DNA from: Motacilla alba alba
Taxonomy: Eukaryota > Chordata > Aves > Passeriformes > Motacillidae
Assembly: GCF_015832195.1 (NCBI RefSeq)
Contig: NC_052020.1
Location: 6,268,254-6,332,253 of the forward strand
Reading direction: 5' to 3'
Length of the DNA stretch: 64,000 nt
Position 1 is the stretch's first letter, and each line of letters begins with the position of its first letter. Below, in pieces: positions 27,058-41,341 of this stretch. The notes beneath the pieces are model-generated. The model searched no databases. It had not been told where the DNA came from and saw only the letters and a program-made list of their open reading frames with translations. The position numbers and the translations under genes were made by a program.

Positions 27058-30000
27058 GTAAGTATTATAATTCTTCTTTTTGAATTTTATTTGTTTCTGG
27101 CTTTCTTTCCCTAATCTGATTAAAACTGAAATTGTCTGTTGAATTTCTGAAGGAAAATACTCTATTCTCTCTCTTTCTCAAGCTTTGACCTTAATCCAGG
27201 GAAATTGACAGTACATTTTCAGTCCTCATTTCTTGTTCTTTGAATATATTAAACAATGTTTTATGTAGGAGACAGTGGGTTTAGTCACTGCCCTGCTGAT
27301 AGGGCAGAAATGCTGGAAAATGTTTTAATCTTACTTAATCTGAAACTTACTTAAGGAAATATTACTTTTCTTATTTTGCCTGTCTTCCTACTTTGCATGA
27401 TTTTTTATGTAACTTACAGCACACTAATGAGCCAGAACTGCAGATTCAACATTTCTTATGTAGCAATCTTCAGTTCTTCAAAAGACTGAAGACTTTATTC
27501 TCATAAAGTCAGAAAACCCCAGAGCTACAATCCAGCCAAACAGAGTTCAGACATTGCTGTTCCATGAAAGCCCTGAATGGTTTAACACACTGAATTGGTT
27601 TAACTCTTTGTTTGGCATCTCTGTATTCCCAGGGAAATGAGGAATGAATTTTAGAAGTCTGGATTTCAGTTATCCCTAAGTCTCTGTTATCAAGTTCTGT
27701 GCAGGAATCCAAACAGGGATATGGTATAAAATCATGGAAATTTCTTCCAAAAAAGAAGGAACTTTCTACTCAGAGCAGGAGCCAACCTCCTTGTAATGCC
27801 ATTAGAGATGAATCCCACGCATCCTCAGGAGGACAGACCCTCAGTGAGAATGATACATTGCCGAAATCCACAGGGGTGAAGGCACCAGTGCCAAGTGTCA
27901 GGAAACATTTCATTTGCTGTGTCAAGCCACATTCCAGTGGAGTGCACATTTTAGAGTCAAATAAACCAGACATCATTAGCAGTAAGATCAAAGGGTAAGT
28001 TTGTTAGACCTCGGTTCAGGAAAGCACTGAAACATCTGCTTAGCTGGGGATAAGAAGTCATTGAAAAGTACAGGATGTTCTGAGACAAATAACTTGCCTG
28101 AATTCAGACCCTCACCTTATACCTCGGTGGTCTGGTAACATGCCCATAATAAAGGCCAAATTGATTAGTTGTTTTTTCCCTTGAAAAATTCTTTATGAAA
28201 ATGGATATTTTCCAAGCTTTAAGGAGAGTTCTGTGCACAATCCTGTCCCACAAGAGGATGGAAGTGCAGCAGCAGCACAAGCTCGGTGGGGTGTACAGAG
28301 CAGGGGCACGGACACTTGGTGACAGGAAGGATAAATCTGGCTTTTGTAGGAGAAGTTACTGCTTTTCAGCTGCAAGGGAAGAGTAAGGATGTGACAGAGC
28401 AGATGACAGTCATTGCAAGTGAAAGGCTGCCTTCAAACAGCATTAAGTGTCCAAAGATCAACTTCATTTTTCACAGTCAACTGAAAGCTGAATGTGCACG
28501 CACACTGGGGCTGCTTTGATATGAACGGGTCATTTTCCCCTGCTTTAACTTAGGCAGAAGATTGGATCTGGTATTTTCTTTTGAATCACTTCTTCCAAAT
28601 TTCAAAAGTGATGCAGCATATCATTTATATTCAGATTTTCTGTAACATCTGAAATGAAATGAAATTCAGGACTGCAACATGAGTCATTTATTAATTCCTC
28701 CTGATACCAATTCTCCCATGAAGTGGAACCCTGTTTATCCAAACAGAACACACGACCTGCCATCTAGACTTGTCACTGGCTTTCCAGCTAACAGAGGCCT
28801 TTTCAAAGCAAGTGACTCATGGCACATAGGAGACACATCCAATTTTGGGTATTGTGAGTTCTGAGATAAGAGTAGCAGATAAATGGAAGTGTGGAGTACC
28901 CGGCTTACCAATTAACATTTCCGAAATTTCAAAGGTTAGAATTCATTCCATGAGGTTATGAGAAATACTCCACACATCATTTAAGAAACCAAGTTTCAGC
29001 CCATTTTCTTGTCTGTGTAGCTGAGATATCTCTCAGCCTGACAGCAGAAGCTGGATCCTGATCCAGGGCTACTCGGTGAGGCTGCTGCAGTGAATCCTCC
29101 TGTGGCTGCTCTCCAGGCCAGCAGGCAGCTTTAGTGAAACTCAGGAAGAAATTTTGGCAAAGTTTTGAGCCCCATTGGGAAGTTTATGGTTGCAAACCAA
29201 AACTGTATCAACTGTAACAAGTTTTCAATAATTCATATTTGAACGTCGTCTTGTTTCAAATAATAATAAAGAGAACAGAAGAATGCTGGGCAAAGTCACT
29301 GAAGGGAATTCACTTTATGTAGGTCAGCAGAAAGTGCACACAGGAAGGATATTCCTAGGAAATGAATGAGAAAAAGGGAAGCTCCTCACAGACTGCACAT
29401 GACAGGTTTGTCATAGTTCTGAAGAGTACAATTCATTTTAATTCCTTGTGCATCTTATTACTCTGCCTAACCAGCGAGCCCAAAGGCCTTTATTTTACAT
29501 TCTCCATTTTATTGTGTTCTAATCCAATTTGACACGGCAATATAAAAGAATGTATCAAATCCTTCTCTGCCCAGCAAAATATCCTACTTCAAGTGAGCAC
29601 TGCAGATTATGCCTGAAATGTCAGCTTTACTGCAAACAATGCCATTAAACTGACCTATTATGCCATGTGCTTTCTTCTGTTTTCTAATAACACTGGAAGA
29701 TTTTTTTTTTTATCCTAAACCAGCAGTTTTCATTCTTTGGCCTATAACATCTGTTACCATCCCAGTGTTTGGAATTATTTTGTAACACAGACACATGTCA
29801 GCATAAAAATTTTTCACATGCTTAAAAGCAGTCTGGTGCCAAAGATGAATCTCCAATATCAGAATGACTGTTCTTCTAATCCAAGGCCCTCTGAGCATAA
29901 ATTCTCTCTTCTGTAACACTGACACTTTTTCCAAGCAGAAAAAAACCAGCAGTGGGCTGTATAATGGTAGAAATAATTAAGTGGATCAACTTAACCATGA

Positions 30001-32515
30001 GCATGAAATGAACTAGATAAGCTTTTATTATTATTTTTTTAATATCTACCAGTCAGATTACACTGGTTTCTGGTTTATCAAGAAAAAAAAGATACTTTTT
30101 ATTTTTAGCCTGGGTTTCTCTTGTTGGCATGTTTTGTTTAGTAGCATCTAAAGCATAGTCAGGGTTAGGGGTGGGGTTTTTGGTTGTATTTGTTCACAGA
30201 CTGATGGCATGTTTGAAGAGAAAAAACAAGTGGTTGATATTTCCTTGGTTGCCATCTTCAAACTCAAGTGGGATCAAGCAAAAACACATGGCTTTGTCAC
30301 AAGATAGAATGGAAAACCATGAAAGAAGAAGGTGTCAGATATGAAGCAGGAAGGTGTCAGATGGTCCATTTCAGATAAAGAAAAACCTTCTCTTTCAAAA
30401 GGTGCCAAGTGTCCTCTTTCATAACTTGCTGTGCCCCTAGAAAGAAAAATCCTTTGTCAAAAGTTGCTTGTTAAACATCACTAGCCAATGCAGGGCACAG
30501 AGAGCCAGCTGGAAACACAGCTCTGGCTCCTCCTGGCTCTTGGCATTCTCAAAGTGCTCAGCACTTGTTAAGCAGGTGAACTTCCTTGGGAAGTTTTCTC
30601 AACTTAGATGAGGGGGATAACTGGAATATGGAAGTCATTTTAGCAGGTAAATTTGTGGCTTTGGTCTTAGAATGTAATAGCTTCTGCCACTGATGCTATT
30701 TTTTCAGTTGTCAAATATAGTTATGTTTAATATCTAGGCAAGGAACACAAACTGCTCTTTTTTCTGAATATTTAAGTTCATGTACACACTTCAAAAAAAT
30801 CCTATTCTTAACACCCCATTGGCAGCTTTCTCTCATCTCAGAAAACCCCAACACATCAAGGTGCAAATAGAAATGGAAACACTGGGAAATATTTCTGAAT
30901 CTAAGAGGGAAGAGAGTACAGAAACATGACCCTGGGTAATACAGATGCTAGAATTTGAGAAGTAACATGCCACAGACTTTAAGGAATGTGTTTACTAAAA
31001 CTCAAAAGAGAGTTAGGGATAGTTCAAAGCCATGAAGAGGCATGAGCTGTATATCAAGCTGTTCCCTTTGACATCCAGAAAGAACCAGTGTATGCCAGAA
31101 ATTTCAAAGCCAAGAAATTGATTTAATCTGTTTGTAAGAATCTTCAAGCTATATTAGGGTCTGGGTCAAAAATACAACAGTATATCAGACAATGCTGAAT
31201 TCCTTTTGCATACATTCAGGAAATAATAAGCATATTAAAAAAAATTAATTTAAGATGCATGTTGAAATGCATGTTAGTGTTTTGGCAAGGAGAGAGTTAC
31301 AAATTAGGGTGTCTATAAGTATTTCAAATTCTGCATTCTAAAAATGCTAATTGTTCACTGCTGCTGTTCCTGAGTTTGCCCAAGCAATAAAGATTTGAGA
31401 ATTTGTATTTTTAAGCATTTATGTTCTATAACTGAGATGCAACTGGAATCATAACATCACCAGAAGGAAGTCTCAAGTTCCCTGTTTTGGAGATGTTAAT
31501 GCCAACCGCAGTATGTGCGGAAGAGAGACGAAAAGAGGCTAAATTTTTCAGTCAGTTGTTCATGGAAAGCATAATAAAAGTATAAAATGCTGAAACCTGA
31601 ACTGAAAAAATGTTCCTCAAAGGCTGCATTGCTCAGGTCCATTCCTGCTAAGAGCTGTGAGCAGTTCAGCATCTGCCAAATGCACATGGGTAGGTGCAGG
31701 TCATAAGGCTGAGGGCTTAAACCCTCAAAATCAAGGAAAATAAACATTCTTTGAAAGAAATGGGTAAATCCTGCCCCTAGCTCTCCTACAGAGGAAGAGG
31801 CTTGGCCAACAAGGACAGGGCTTGCTCAGGACACGGCGCTGCTAATGGCAGAGATGAGAGCAGGTCCAGGATCTGCAGATTCCTGGCACCAGCCTTAATC
31901 CACTCTGCTTGCTCTGCTTATCTCCCTCGACAGTGTGCAGACTCTGGAGCTGGCAGGAAGTCAGCTAAGTCCACCTACTCCAGTTCTAAAAACTGTTTAG
32001 CTTGTCAAGATGTTTTAGCTAGTGTTTCTGAAATCCCTGTTCTGGCAACTTGCAGGGTTTGGAGAAGTGATGGCAGCGAGCAAGAGCTCAGAAAAGCCTT
32101 TAAAATATTTACAGTGGTTAACAAAACTTTTGAATTTGAGGAGGAACAAAAACAAACCAAGTCTCAGTTTATGAATTCAAATCCAACCCATCAATGTCAA
32201 GTGCCATATCTACTTTTTTTGTGTCAATAAATGAGAAACAAAAGTTGATTTTTTTTTTTTTTTTATACAGAAATCCTGTATTAACCTGGTGTTCTGTTTC
32301 TTTAGCCTTTGGCATCAGGGAAGCAACCAGTTACGGTTGTGGAGATGTAACTATTTAATTGATTTACAAATGCAAGTCTCTTTAGAAGAGACACATTTGC
32401 AAACGCATGAATCTTCCCTGTTTAAAAACATGGCAAAAGCTTAGCAGCAACAACAACTATTTCATGGCTATTTTAAGGCAGTAAACACAAGGGATAAGAT
32501 TCACCTTCTTTAATG

Positions 32516-32594
32516 ATTTTTTTTTAATTAAAAAAAAACCAAAACAAAACAAAAAAAAAAAAAACTAAAACAAAAAACCACAATCAAAACCAGA
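32516..32594 (+). repeat. T-run then A/C-rich low-complexity tract
   Basis: A T run, TTAATTAA, then A-rich sequence with CC and C interruptions. It could be the degraded tail of a retroelement, but no body is recognised. Confidence 0.85.
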
Positions 32595-35500
32595 AGTACT
32601 CAAAAAACTCCAAAACCAGAAAGCATGATTGCCTTTGAGAGGCAGATCGGTGGATTTTCATCTTCTGAGTCACAAGGTCACCCTTTGTTGCATGATTTTT
32701 TCTGTCTATTCTTAATCAGCTGTACAGAAAAAAAAATGAAAGTGCATGTGTAATGAATCATTTCATAGCCAAAAGATGCTGGAAAGTCATAGATCTTTAA
32801 TCCTTCCAATTCCTAAGGGTCACCACAGTAAGGAGGAAGTAGAAATTAATTAGGCTTCAGCATCAGCACAACAGGTACAGTACTCAGTGTACAGTAGAGA
32901 ACAGCTGCAGACAGTGTTTTTCTTTTCAAATACCTTTTAAACTACGATTTATATGCATTATTTTCAAAACTGGGCATTTCCTTTTGTCTTTTGGGGGCTT
33001 TTTCTTTACCAATTTAATGATTACAAATTACAATTACAAATAATTACTTTGTAGGAGAAGATTTGTCAGGAATGCCTTGCATTTAAATGATTAGGGGCTA
33101 GCACTCAGCATGGCTAAACAAAGGACAGACATAGTTATGTATAATCACACAGGGTAGAGATCAAATATTCACAGGTTTTCAGAAAGTTACAGGCAGCATG
33201 TGCATAATTCTACTGGAGCAACTGGGTAATGGTGAGAATATTAAACAGTAAAACTTGGGGAAGGTCAGGAGTTAAAAAAGAAAAAGCCAACTGCCTTGGA
33301 GAGCAGTGGTTTGGTAAGGAATTTTTTTCTGTTGTTCCTGAGTCAGTGGTACAAACATTGCAAACTTGGCTCTAAAAGGAAGACTGTTTCATGCAAGGGC
33401 TTTCTCAACAGCCTTGTAATTCCACCGGCATGGCCAGAAACAGAATGGATCCTGTAATATCACTGAGGCTTCAGCTACCATTTATTGGGGGTTTGGGAGC
33501 AGTTTAAGGAAATAATAATTCAGAGTGTTGTGTCCACGTGTATGCACCATGTGAAGTTTACAGAGCCCAGGAGCGTGGCCATCAGAATTTCCAAGGGAGC
33601 TTTTTCAAGATGGATATTTATCTACAAGAACCCCTACGTACAAAAAATCAAGCAAACAAAAGAAACTAAAGCAGTCAAAAGAATAAACCCAAAACCTGTG
33701 TAGTAGAAGTGGCATCATTCCAGTCAAAAAAATTAATAGAAAAAAGGTGTTTCAAAGTTAGTATTTTGAGAAAACAAATTTCAAAATAAGATCTTTTGAT
33801 TTCTCATTTGGAATGCCCTCCTACAACTATATTTTAAAATCATTTGAAAGCAAATCGTTTCAAGTGAAGTGATGGGTATTCTGCTTCAACATGGGAATAA
33901 CTCAAAATTCCTTATCAGATGAGAATACTGCTTTCTAAACTGATACTCTCCCTGCCCATCAGTGCTGCATCTTCTTGAGTTCTCCGTGGTCCCTGTATCC
34001 TCCATGTTTCCCTGGTACAACAGCCCCAGAACAGCAGTGGTGTATGAAGAATAATTTCCTCCACACATTAGCTGCATGCTGAAAAAGGTCAGACACCATC
34101 CTAAATTCCTGCTTCCTTGTAAGTGGAAGTGTCTCTGAGTGTCCCTGTTCCACACGTCCCCCTTCTCCTTTCTTCTCACCCTCCTCTGCCAGTCCTTCTT
34201 TTCCCCCAGAAATCTCTCTCAAGCAAGGCTCTGGGAGAGAAAAAGCTCACAGCAACACTGACTGCACATAAAACAAAGCCAGAATGTGATCCCGGTCAGC
34301 CAAGCCTGTCCTTCAATTATACCATCCAAAATTGTCAGTGGGAGCTGCAAATACCCAAAAATCTCGCTCCAGTGTTTTACAATTCATAGGCAGCAATTCT
34401 TGAAGACGAGCAAAGAGCATTTGCACAGTGCTGGGACTAAAATAGCTGTATTAAAGGGATCTTGGTTGTAACCATTCTGCACATAATTCAGGATTAGACT
34501 GTGCCATAGCCCTTTTTTCTACAGGGTTATATAACTTTCAATTTAAACATGTATTTAGCCAGGCAGGGGAAAAAAATCGCTTCAAACACACATTTAATTA
34601 TTGAACAGTTTTGGGAATGCTTACTCCATCTTTTTTTTTCTAGCAGAGGTCACAAAAAGCATTTCAATAGCTTATGGATTTATCAAAATTTCTGCAAAAT
34701 CCTACTCTTTAAATTAAGTTTCAATATTTGGAGCCAAACTTGAAAGTATTCTTCCTTCTGAACATACTGTGCTTATGTGAAAAGCCTCAAGCCATTTTTA
34801 GCCTTTAATCCCCACTAGATATCACAGCCATCAGGCATCTTTCTCCACCAAACAGGGTATTTCAGAGTTTTACAGTTCCCTCTCTGTGCAGTCTGTTTAC
34901 CCAGTCCTCATGTTATTTTGGCAGGGCTTTTTATTCAAGAGTAAGTGGACTTTTTCTGTTACAATTTCCTCAGGGGTTCACTGTAAGTGTGCCCAGAATC
35001 ATGGCAGGATGTCCTGGGCGTTGGGGCAGGGGACAGCAGAGCTGTTTGGGAAGCACCAGATCCAACAAGCTGGCATGCTAACACAGCCTGAAATGTGGAT
35101 GTGCCAGGGCACAGTCCTGGCTTCATCTCCTCTAGTACACCTGTGGCCCAGGTAAACAGGTGAGAGAGAAAATGCCACTACACACAGGCTCTTCTCTCAC
35201 CAAAAGATTTGTCTGGCCCCTTTCTAAGTCTTGGTAGAGGATGTCAGCTGTGTCACACTTTAACCTCTCAGGATTCCAGGATCTGTAACAGAGGACAAAA
35301 TATCAACTGTACAGAAGGGAGGGATTGCTGGATTGTAACTAGCGCTAGGAGGCATGAGAATAAATTATGGATCTTGCCAAAATTAAGATAAGGCTATACC
35401 ATTTGCTAAATAACCACACAAGGACTGTCTTCAGACCTCTCCACTGCCCTTGTGGGGGGAAAACATTAGAAGCTGCAGCTGAAGTGGGAGCTGACCTGAG

Positions 35501-35640
35501 GAGAAGGACATATTATTCCCACAGTATGTATGTATATATGTATCTATAGATTCTCTAGCTTTTCTCCTCATCCAGGAAACTTTGAACTGCCACAAATGAC
35601 AGTAGGAATTTCAAAGGACACACAAACCATTTTTCCTAAG

Positions 35641-35785
35641 ATTTAGTGCAAGATTGGTTGCACTGGTGCTGATAACGATGAGGTTGTGGATTCAGTCCTT
35701 GTATGGGCTGTTCTCTGAAGGGTTGGGCTGGGTGATGCTTGTGAGTTCCTTCCAACTCAGAATATTCTGTCATGCTGTGAGAAGT
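35641..35785 (+). mobile_element. tRNA-Ile-derived SINE with a CR1-type tail (TguSINE1-like)
   Basis: The first 70 or so bases resemble tRNA-Ile: TTAGTGCAAGATTGGTTGCA in the A-box region, TGGTGCTGATAAC in the anticodon arm, and AGGTTGTGGATTCAGTCCTT with GTATGGGCT covering the B box and the acceptor end. They run straight into TTGGGCTGGGTGATGCTTGT, GAGTTCCTTCCAACTCAGAA and TATTCTGTCATG, a CR1-type 3' tail. A tRNA-Ile head joined to a CR1 tail is the structure I recall for the zebra finch SINE TguSINE1. The arm mutations and missing 5' part rule out a working tRNA gene. Confidence 0.75.
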
Positions 35786-36900
35786 AGAATTCCAGATATT
35801 GTGGAGGCCCTGTTTGTCCCTGGGTGGCCATGGAGGACGAGGTTTGTGGCAGCTTTGCTATGTTCAGTCACAGCCCCTCAGAGCACGAGGGCTCTCTCTG
35901 CAGACAACCTTGCTCAGGTCATTGCAGGAAGATCCACAGCTCTGCTCCTCCATTCTTTCACTTTGTGAAAAATAGGCAGCCAAACCACCCAGGGGAAGAG
36001 GGGCAGAAGGCATCACTCTTTCATGCTAAGTGAGCTATTTTTCTGGGAGCTGAGCTAAAGAAACAACAGCAGAACTGAGGACCTGACTGAAAGCTTTTTC
36101 TTCGAGATTTATCAGCCCCAGCTTTATGACGCCTTTGCAGCAGAGAACTTCATTTTTATTCACTGTTTCATTTCATTTCCTGTCATGTGCGCTCATTTCT
36201 CTAAGCATTCTGAATATATGTGTATCAGGAACAACATGAAAAGTGTGGTGTTCCCTGCAAAAAATCCAACAGGCTATGGCAACATCGCTTTGTGCTTGCC
36301 TGGGGAAGATTAAATGACAGACACACAAATCTCTGAATTCTGCACTGGTTCTCACAAAGGCAATGCATGCTCAGTGCACACTCCAATTCTAAAATCATGG
36401 ATATTATGACCCCTGTAGCTAGTCTTGCTGAAGTTACTGGAAGTATTCACAGGGGTAAATGAGGCAGAGAGGCTTTTGCAGTGTCTGAGCCTTCCTGTGG
36501 CTCCCTAACAGAGATTTAGAGTGAGCATTTCACACCATGTACTGTGGAGAAGTGACAGGCTCAAATGATGGGAATGCATTAGCAATGTCTGTGCTATCAT
36601 GACATTTGAGATTTGTGTAGCTACATTCTCCTGGCCCTTCATTGCTTGATTAAACACCTTGCTCTATTTACTCAAGAAAACAGGAGTCACAAGCTACCTC
36701 TTACCTTAGTGAGTGCTCAATCATTCACTACTCCCTTCACCAGGCAATCTTCAAATTAAAGCTACATACACCATCTGGAAGAGGATTCCTGACTAGTGGT
36801 AGGATCTTGCTTGTGATGGGCAGGGAAGCAGAAAACAACTGACAGCTGGAGGTTTTCACAGTGATTATATGAACTATTGGGGAAAAATCCCCCACTTAGT

Positions 36901-36974
36901 TATTTGGGACAAACCTGACATCTAAAAAAAATAGAAGTTGAGATACTTGGGACAAACCTGACATCTAAAAAAAA
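36901..36974 (+). repeat. Tandem duplication, 43-bp period
   Basis: The block ATTTGGGACAAACCTGACAT with TCTAAAAAAAA occurs at 36901-36931 and again at 36944-36974 with one visible substitution (TATTTGGG against TACTTGGG). The near identity of the two copies suggests a recent local duplication. Confidence 0.9.
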
Positions 36975-39900
36975 GCATTTTATCACAACATCAGAAAACA
37001 TCCCCTTTCTTGCAGGCAACCAATTACCGACATCCTCAGACTGTGTCTAAAGTCATTGCCCCCCCTACCTAACATCTCCTCTTTCCTGCAGTAAAATTAG
37101 TGGGATTATTTGGAAAGGAGCAGTGAATAGGAGAACCACTTTGAAGGTTAACTCCAAATAACAAAAGAACAATTCTCCATACTGTATTTTGTACATCTGT
37201 TTTCAGAATTCATTGAACTCTATAAGTGTTTTCTCTTTAAAAGCATGCTGGGGTTTTATAAGTATTTTTAAAAGCCAGCTGTGATTTAATCAACCATCTG
37301 ATCTGCATTGAAACTCTTCTGAATAACCCCAACAATAAAATAAATATGTATGCAGTAAAGTGAAACAAAAGTGTGTACAAAAATTATAGAAAAAACCAGC
37401 AGACTTTGGTTTCAAGCACCCTAGAGAGATATTTGTGATCATCAGGAAGAAAGGAATCACTTTAAAATAATGAAAACCTTTCAATAGCTGCTCTTGACTG
37501 AGCCCAGAATCTTACAGTAAATGCTAATTTAACTATAAACTTCACTCTGTTGGGACCACCACACTTTATGCAGGTAGAAATGAGCAGTGCTCAGGATTAG
37601 ATCCTGACTCTACTGCAAAGTCAGGGAAAGAATTCCCACTGAAGCTCAAATTTCATGCACATCCTCCTGCTGTAGTCTGGAAATAGTATCTTGTAAACAG
37701 TACAAAAAGACAAATTAAATCATGTAAACAAGTAGCCTGAGCTATGCATCAGGAAATGCAATAGAACTGAAGAATAAGCAAATTACCAGCCTTCTGATCC
37801 TCTCCACAAAAGAAACATCTGACTGTGACCTACTCAACAAAGATTTGAAGGTAGTCCTCCTCCCCCAATATCTGATGATTAAAATGTGAGCGAGATCTCA
37901 ACTTTGGTTTTGAAGAAAGCAGATAGGGTTCTCTCCATCAGAAATTACCTGAGTTCAACATCTGCTTCTTCATTTCTGACTGGCTGCAGCCATCCTGATG
38001 GAATGAAGACAGATTATTTTCCCCCAAAGTTTCTGCTGTGAGCATCCTGACCCATCTCTTTTGGTAGCTCAGCATTGTTTCTCATTTTCCAACTCCTTTT
38101 CCAAATCCTTCTCTTTACTTAATGTATAGAGCATCAACAGTCTTGGGAAAGCCATGAAAAACACTTCATTTGGCACAAGATTTTATCCCAAAAGAACATA
38201 TAAAAAGCTTCTCATCCCATCTGTAACAGCAATGCTTTTTTCATTGAAATAGCATTTCAATGCTATTTTCAAAATACAGATATTTAAAACAAAAAAATGT
38301 GTCTATCTCATTAGATGCTCACTGTCTTCATCCCCATCATCATGTTCTTCTCAAAAGTTACTTATTTTGGGAAACATGTCAGTGCAAAATCAGCACACAC
38401 ATCCTTCTTTTCTGACAGTTTTGAGTCAGGACGGTCAGAGATAAGCACACTAAATTCTTTCAAAATCATACTTCCAAAAAAAATGAAGTTTTGCCCTTTT
38501 AAGGTATCAGATCAAGTACCCAAAATCAGATGAACAAAGTTCTTAAGTATACTCATAATTTAGGACAAGCCAGTTTACAACTCTCATCTAAAAACATCAC
38601 ATTATTTAAATTACAAAACAAATCAAACTGATTCAAATAAACTGAAAACTTGAGATGGCATTTAAGTGACCCTGAGATTTTAAGTCACAAGCTGCCTAAC
38701 AGTGCTACTTTTTTTCCCCTACCCATAAGTGAGAATGTACTGAATAATACCATTTATTCTGAATAAAGTCTTAGCCAGCTCTAAGTCTGGGCATCTCACC
38801 ACACTCATAATTCCATGAGGAAGAGCAGAACAAACTGCAGAAAACAGTAAATTTCCTCTCTAGGTATGTTTCACATGTAGCATGTGTAAGGTAAAACAAG
38901 TTAGAAGAAAAATCTGCTAAGAGGAGACGGTTCTGTTGACTCATCTTTATGGACTTAAAGCACTAAAGCACTTCTATATTTAGTGCTCTCTTTATCTCAC
39001 ATCTTACACTATCCTCTGTGCATTCTTTAGGAGAAAAAACATGCTCACTGAAGTGGCCCTAAAATTGCCTCCAGTGCACGTCTAAATATAATGGGGAGGC
39101 AGGAACACATCTGATAGAGAACAAGTGTTACAGAAAAAGAGCTGTTATCACACTCTGCACAATCACATCTTCCCCTGCTCATGCTCTAGACACCTGGATG
39201 GATGATACACTCAATTTCATAGTCTGCATTTTCTAAAATGGATTCTTGTCTTCTCTCTTCACCTTCCTTCAGCTCCCTCACATACTTTTGTTTTGCTTTA
39301 AAGTTCATTTTTTTTTCTGTACACTGCTAAGTAGATGTAGTGCTGGGTTGGTAAACTGCTTAGCAGCTTCATGATTAAAATATTCTGTTTATTTGTAAGG
39401 TAGGGGGATGATACACAACATAAATTCTCCACGACCAGATCCATAAATCTCAATGTGTGTCAATTTGTGTCCTAATGACAATAGTCCAGAGCTGTCTCTG
39501 AAGAAAAGCAGGCAGCTGGGTTTGCATGAACTTCTGGGCAGCACCAGCAGTGAAGATAACGAGAAGCAGTGAAATGTTCCTGGTACTACCTGAGGGAAGT
39601 GGCTCACCCTGGATCCCATGGCATTGGTTTGGGAGGTGAGGCAGGGAGGTTTGCCCTGGCAGGGTTAGATACCCACAGCATCTCAGCATGACATGCAGTC
39701 AGCAGGTTTTGCAGACTTAGGAACTCCTCTGTAGCACCTCCAGGAGGAAACAGAAGAGCATTGTCTCCCATGTTTCCTCCCCATGCCTCAAAAAAGCCAT
39801 CACCAAAACCCCAACATCTCTCCTGATTCAAATGTGTAATTTTCTTTTTAGCATGGTTTGAGAACCAAAGGATGAAGACTGTCCTCTTGTCCACACTTCT

Positions 39901-41165
39901 GGAATGATGCTGTCTGGTTATCATTAATTTTCTTGTCATCCTCTTTCTTCCTCCCGCTACTGCTTTAATTCCTTTTGTATTTGGAAACCAGAGAGGTTCT
40001 AAGTTTTAAAATGGGATAATTTTGCAGTGTTGAAGATGTAGGAGTTTCATCCATATTGACATATTTAATAACTGAGTTTTATAGGTTTAAAGCCCATGAA
40101 TCTATCTTTCCATTTAAGCTGCAATTAAGATGGAATGGCTGTGCAAGGACAATCAAAGCCCTACAACTGCACACCTTTGCACCCCATCTATTAGTAGAAT
40201 ACTGCCAGCAGTGCAGTATTCTCTTTACCTTGGCTGCTTCAGTTTGAAATTTGCAGATATTCTCTTTTCTATATTACCCATATGAAGAAGTAAATGAAAC
40301 TTCCATGGAAATTGTTTTGTCTGTCTTTGAAAGAGGTCAGTTTCATATAGCAGTGTTACCAGTGCAGTGCATGTTGTGAAATTTAGTTGTGCATTTGTTC
40401 CAATGGAAGGTGACATGGAATGCTCTCAGAGGTGGTTTTGAGTCATAATGATCCCTTTTCACCCTTTTCTCAGGTGGGGGAAGCTTTCTGTGGATGGTGC
40501 ATTGGAGTCTGGCTCTGTTAGTGTTACACAGCTATTACTGTTATTTACGTTACTGTTACACAGGTGACAGACCAGAAAATGTATTTTTTTTCGTATTCAG
40601 TGGCACCACTTAATAGCAACCAAGTCAAAGGTAGCAGAATTTCAGCATCAGGGAACTCTGCAAATGAAGTTGCTTTTTGGCAGCAAAAAATACTTTTTTC
40701 ATGTGAAGTATCCTCAGTGTTGCCTGACCTGAGGGCATGCATGGCACAACGCGACAAAATTGTGTCCAGAGAAACAAAACACATGGAGAAATTTCAGCAG
40801 AAAGACACTTGATTATTGGCCTTAGAATCACAAGGATGCCTAGGAAAAGTGAAAAAATAAAAAAAAAAACCAAAAAACAAACAACAACAAAGTTTTAATA
40901 GCAATGAAGAAAATCCCTTTGTAAATCATAGGAAATAAAAAGCAGGAGAAAGAGATTCATAAGCTGATGCTGCTTTCCCCACATGCTGAATTGGCACTGA
41001 ACTTAAAAGGAGCTACTCACAGAAAATACTGCTTTTGTAAAGTCCAACTTAGATAATAACACTTGTATTACTTTTTTTTAGTGGGATGAGAAGTCAAAAA
41101 GGATCAGAGGGAGACAGAGAAAAGGTGCACCAGGGATTTCATTGAATGTGGATTTGATATCCTGA

Positions 41166-41341
41166 TATCACAGAATCGTTTAGGTTGGAAAAGACCCTGC
41201 AGATCAAGTAGTCCAGCCATTAACCCAGCAGTGCCAAGGCCACCACTAAACCCTGTCTCTGAGTGCCACACCCCCATGTCTTCTAAATCCTTCCAGGGGT
41301 TGGTGACCCCACCGCTTCCCTAGGCAGCCTGTTCCACTCAG
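41166..41341 (-). mobile_element. CR1 LINE 3' fragment, inverted
   Basis: ATCACAGAATCGTTTAGGTT, GGAAAAGACCCTGCAGATCA, CATTAACCCAGCAGTGCCAA, GGCCACCACTAAACCCTGTC and CCTAGGCAGCCTGTTCC follow in the order expected for the reverse complement of a CR1 3' UTR. It is well preserved compared with the other inverted copy. Confidence 0.93.

Noticed and set aside
31802..32230. A 142-residue open frame in intron 3
   Set aside because: It has no recognisable domain, promoter or splice context, and the composition looks like ordinary intron sequence. It is kept only as a note.
35641..35712. A possible functional tRNA-Ile gene
   Set aside because: The 5' acceptor half is missing, the arms are mutated, and the sequence runs directly into a CR1-type tail, so it is a SINE head.
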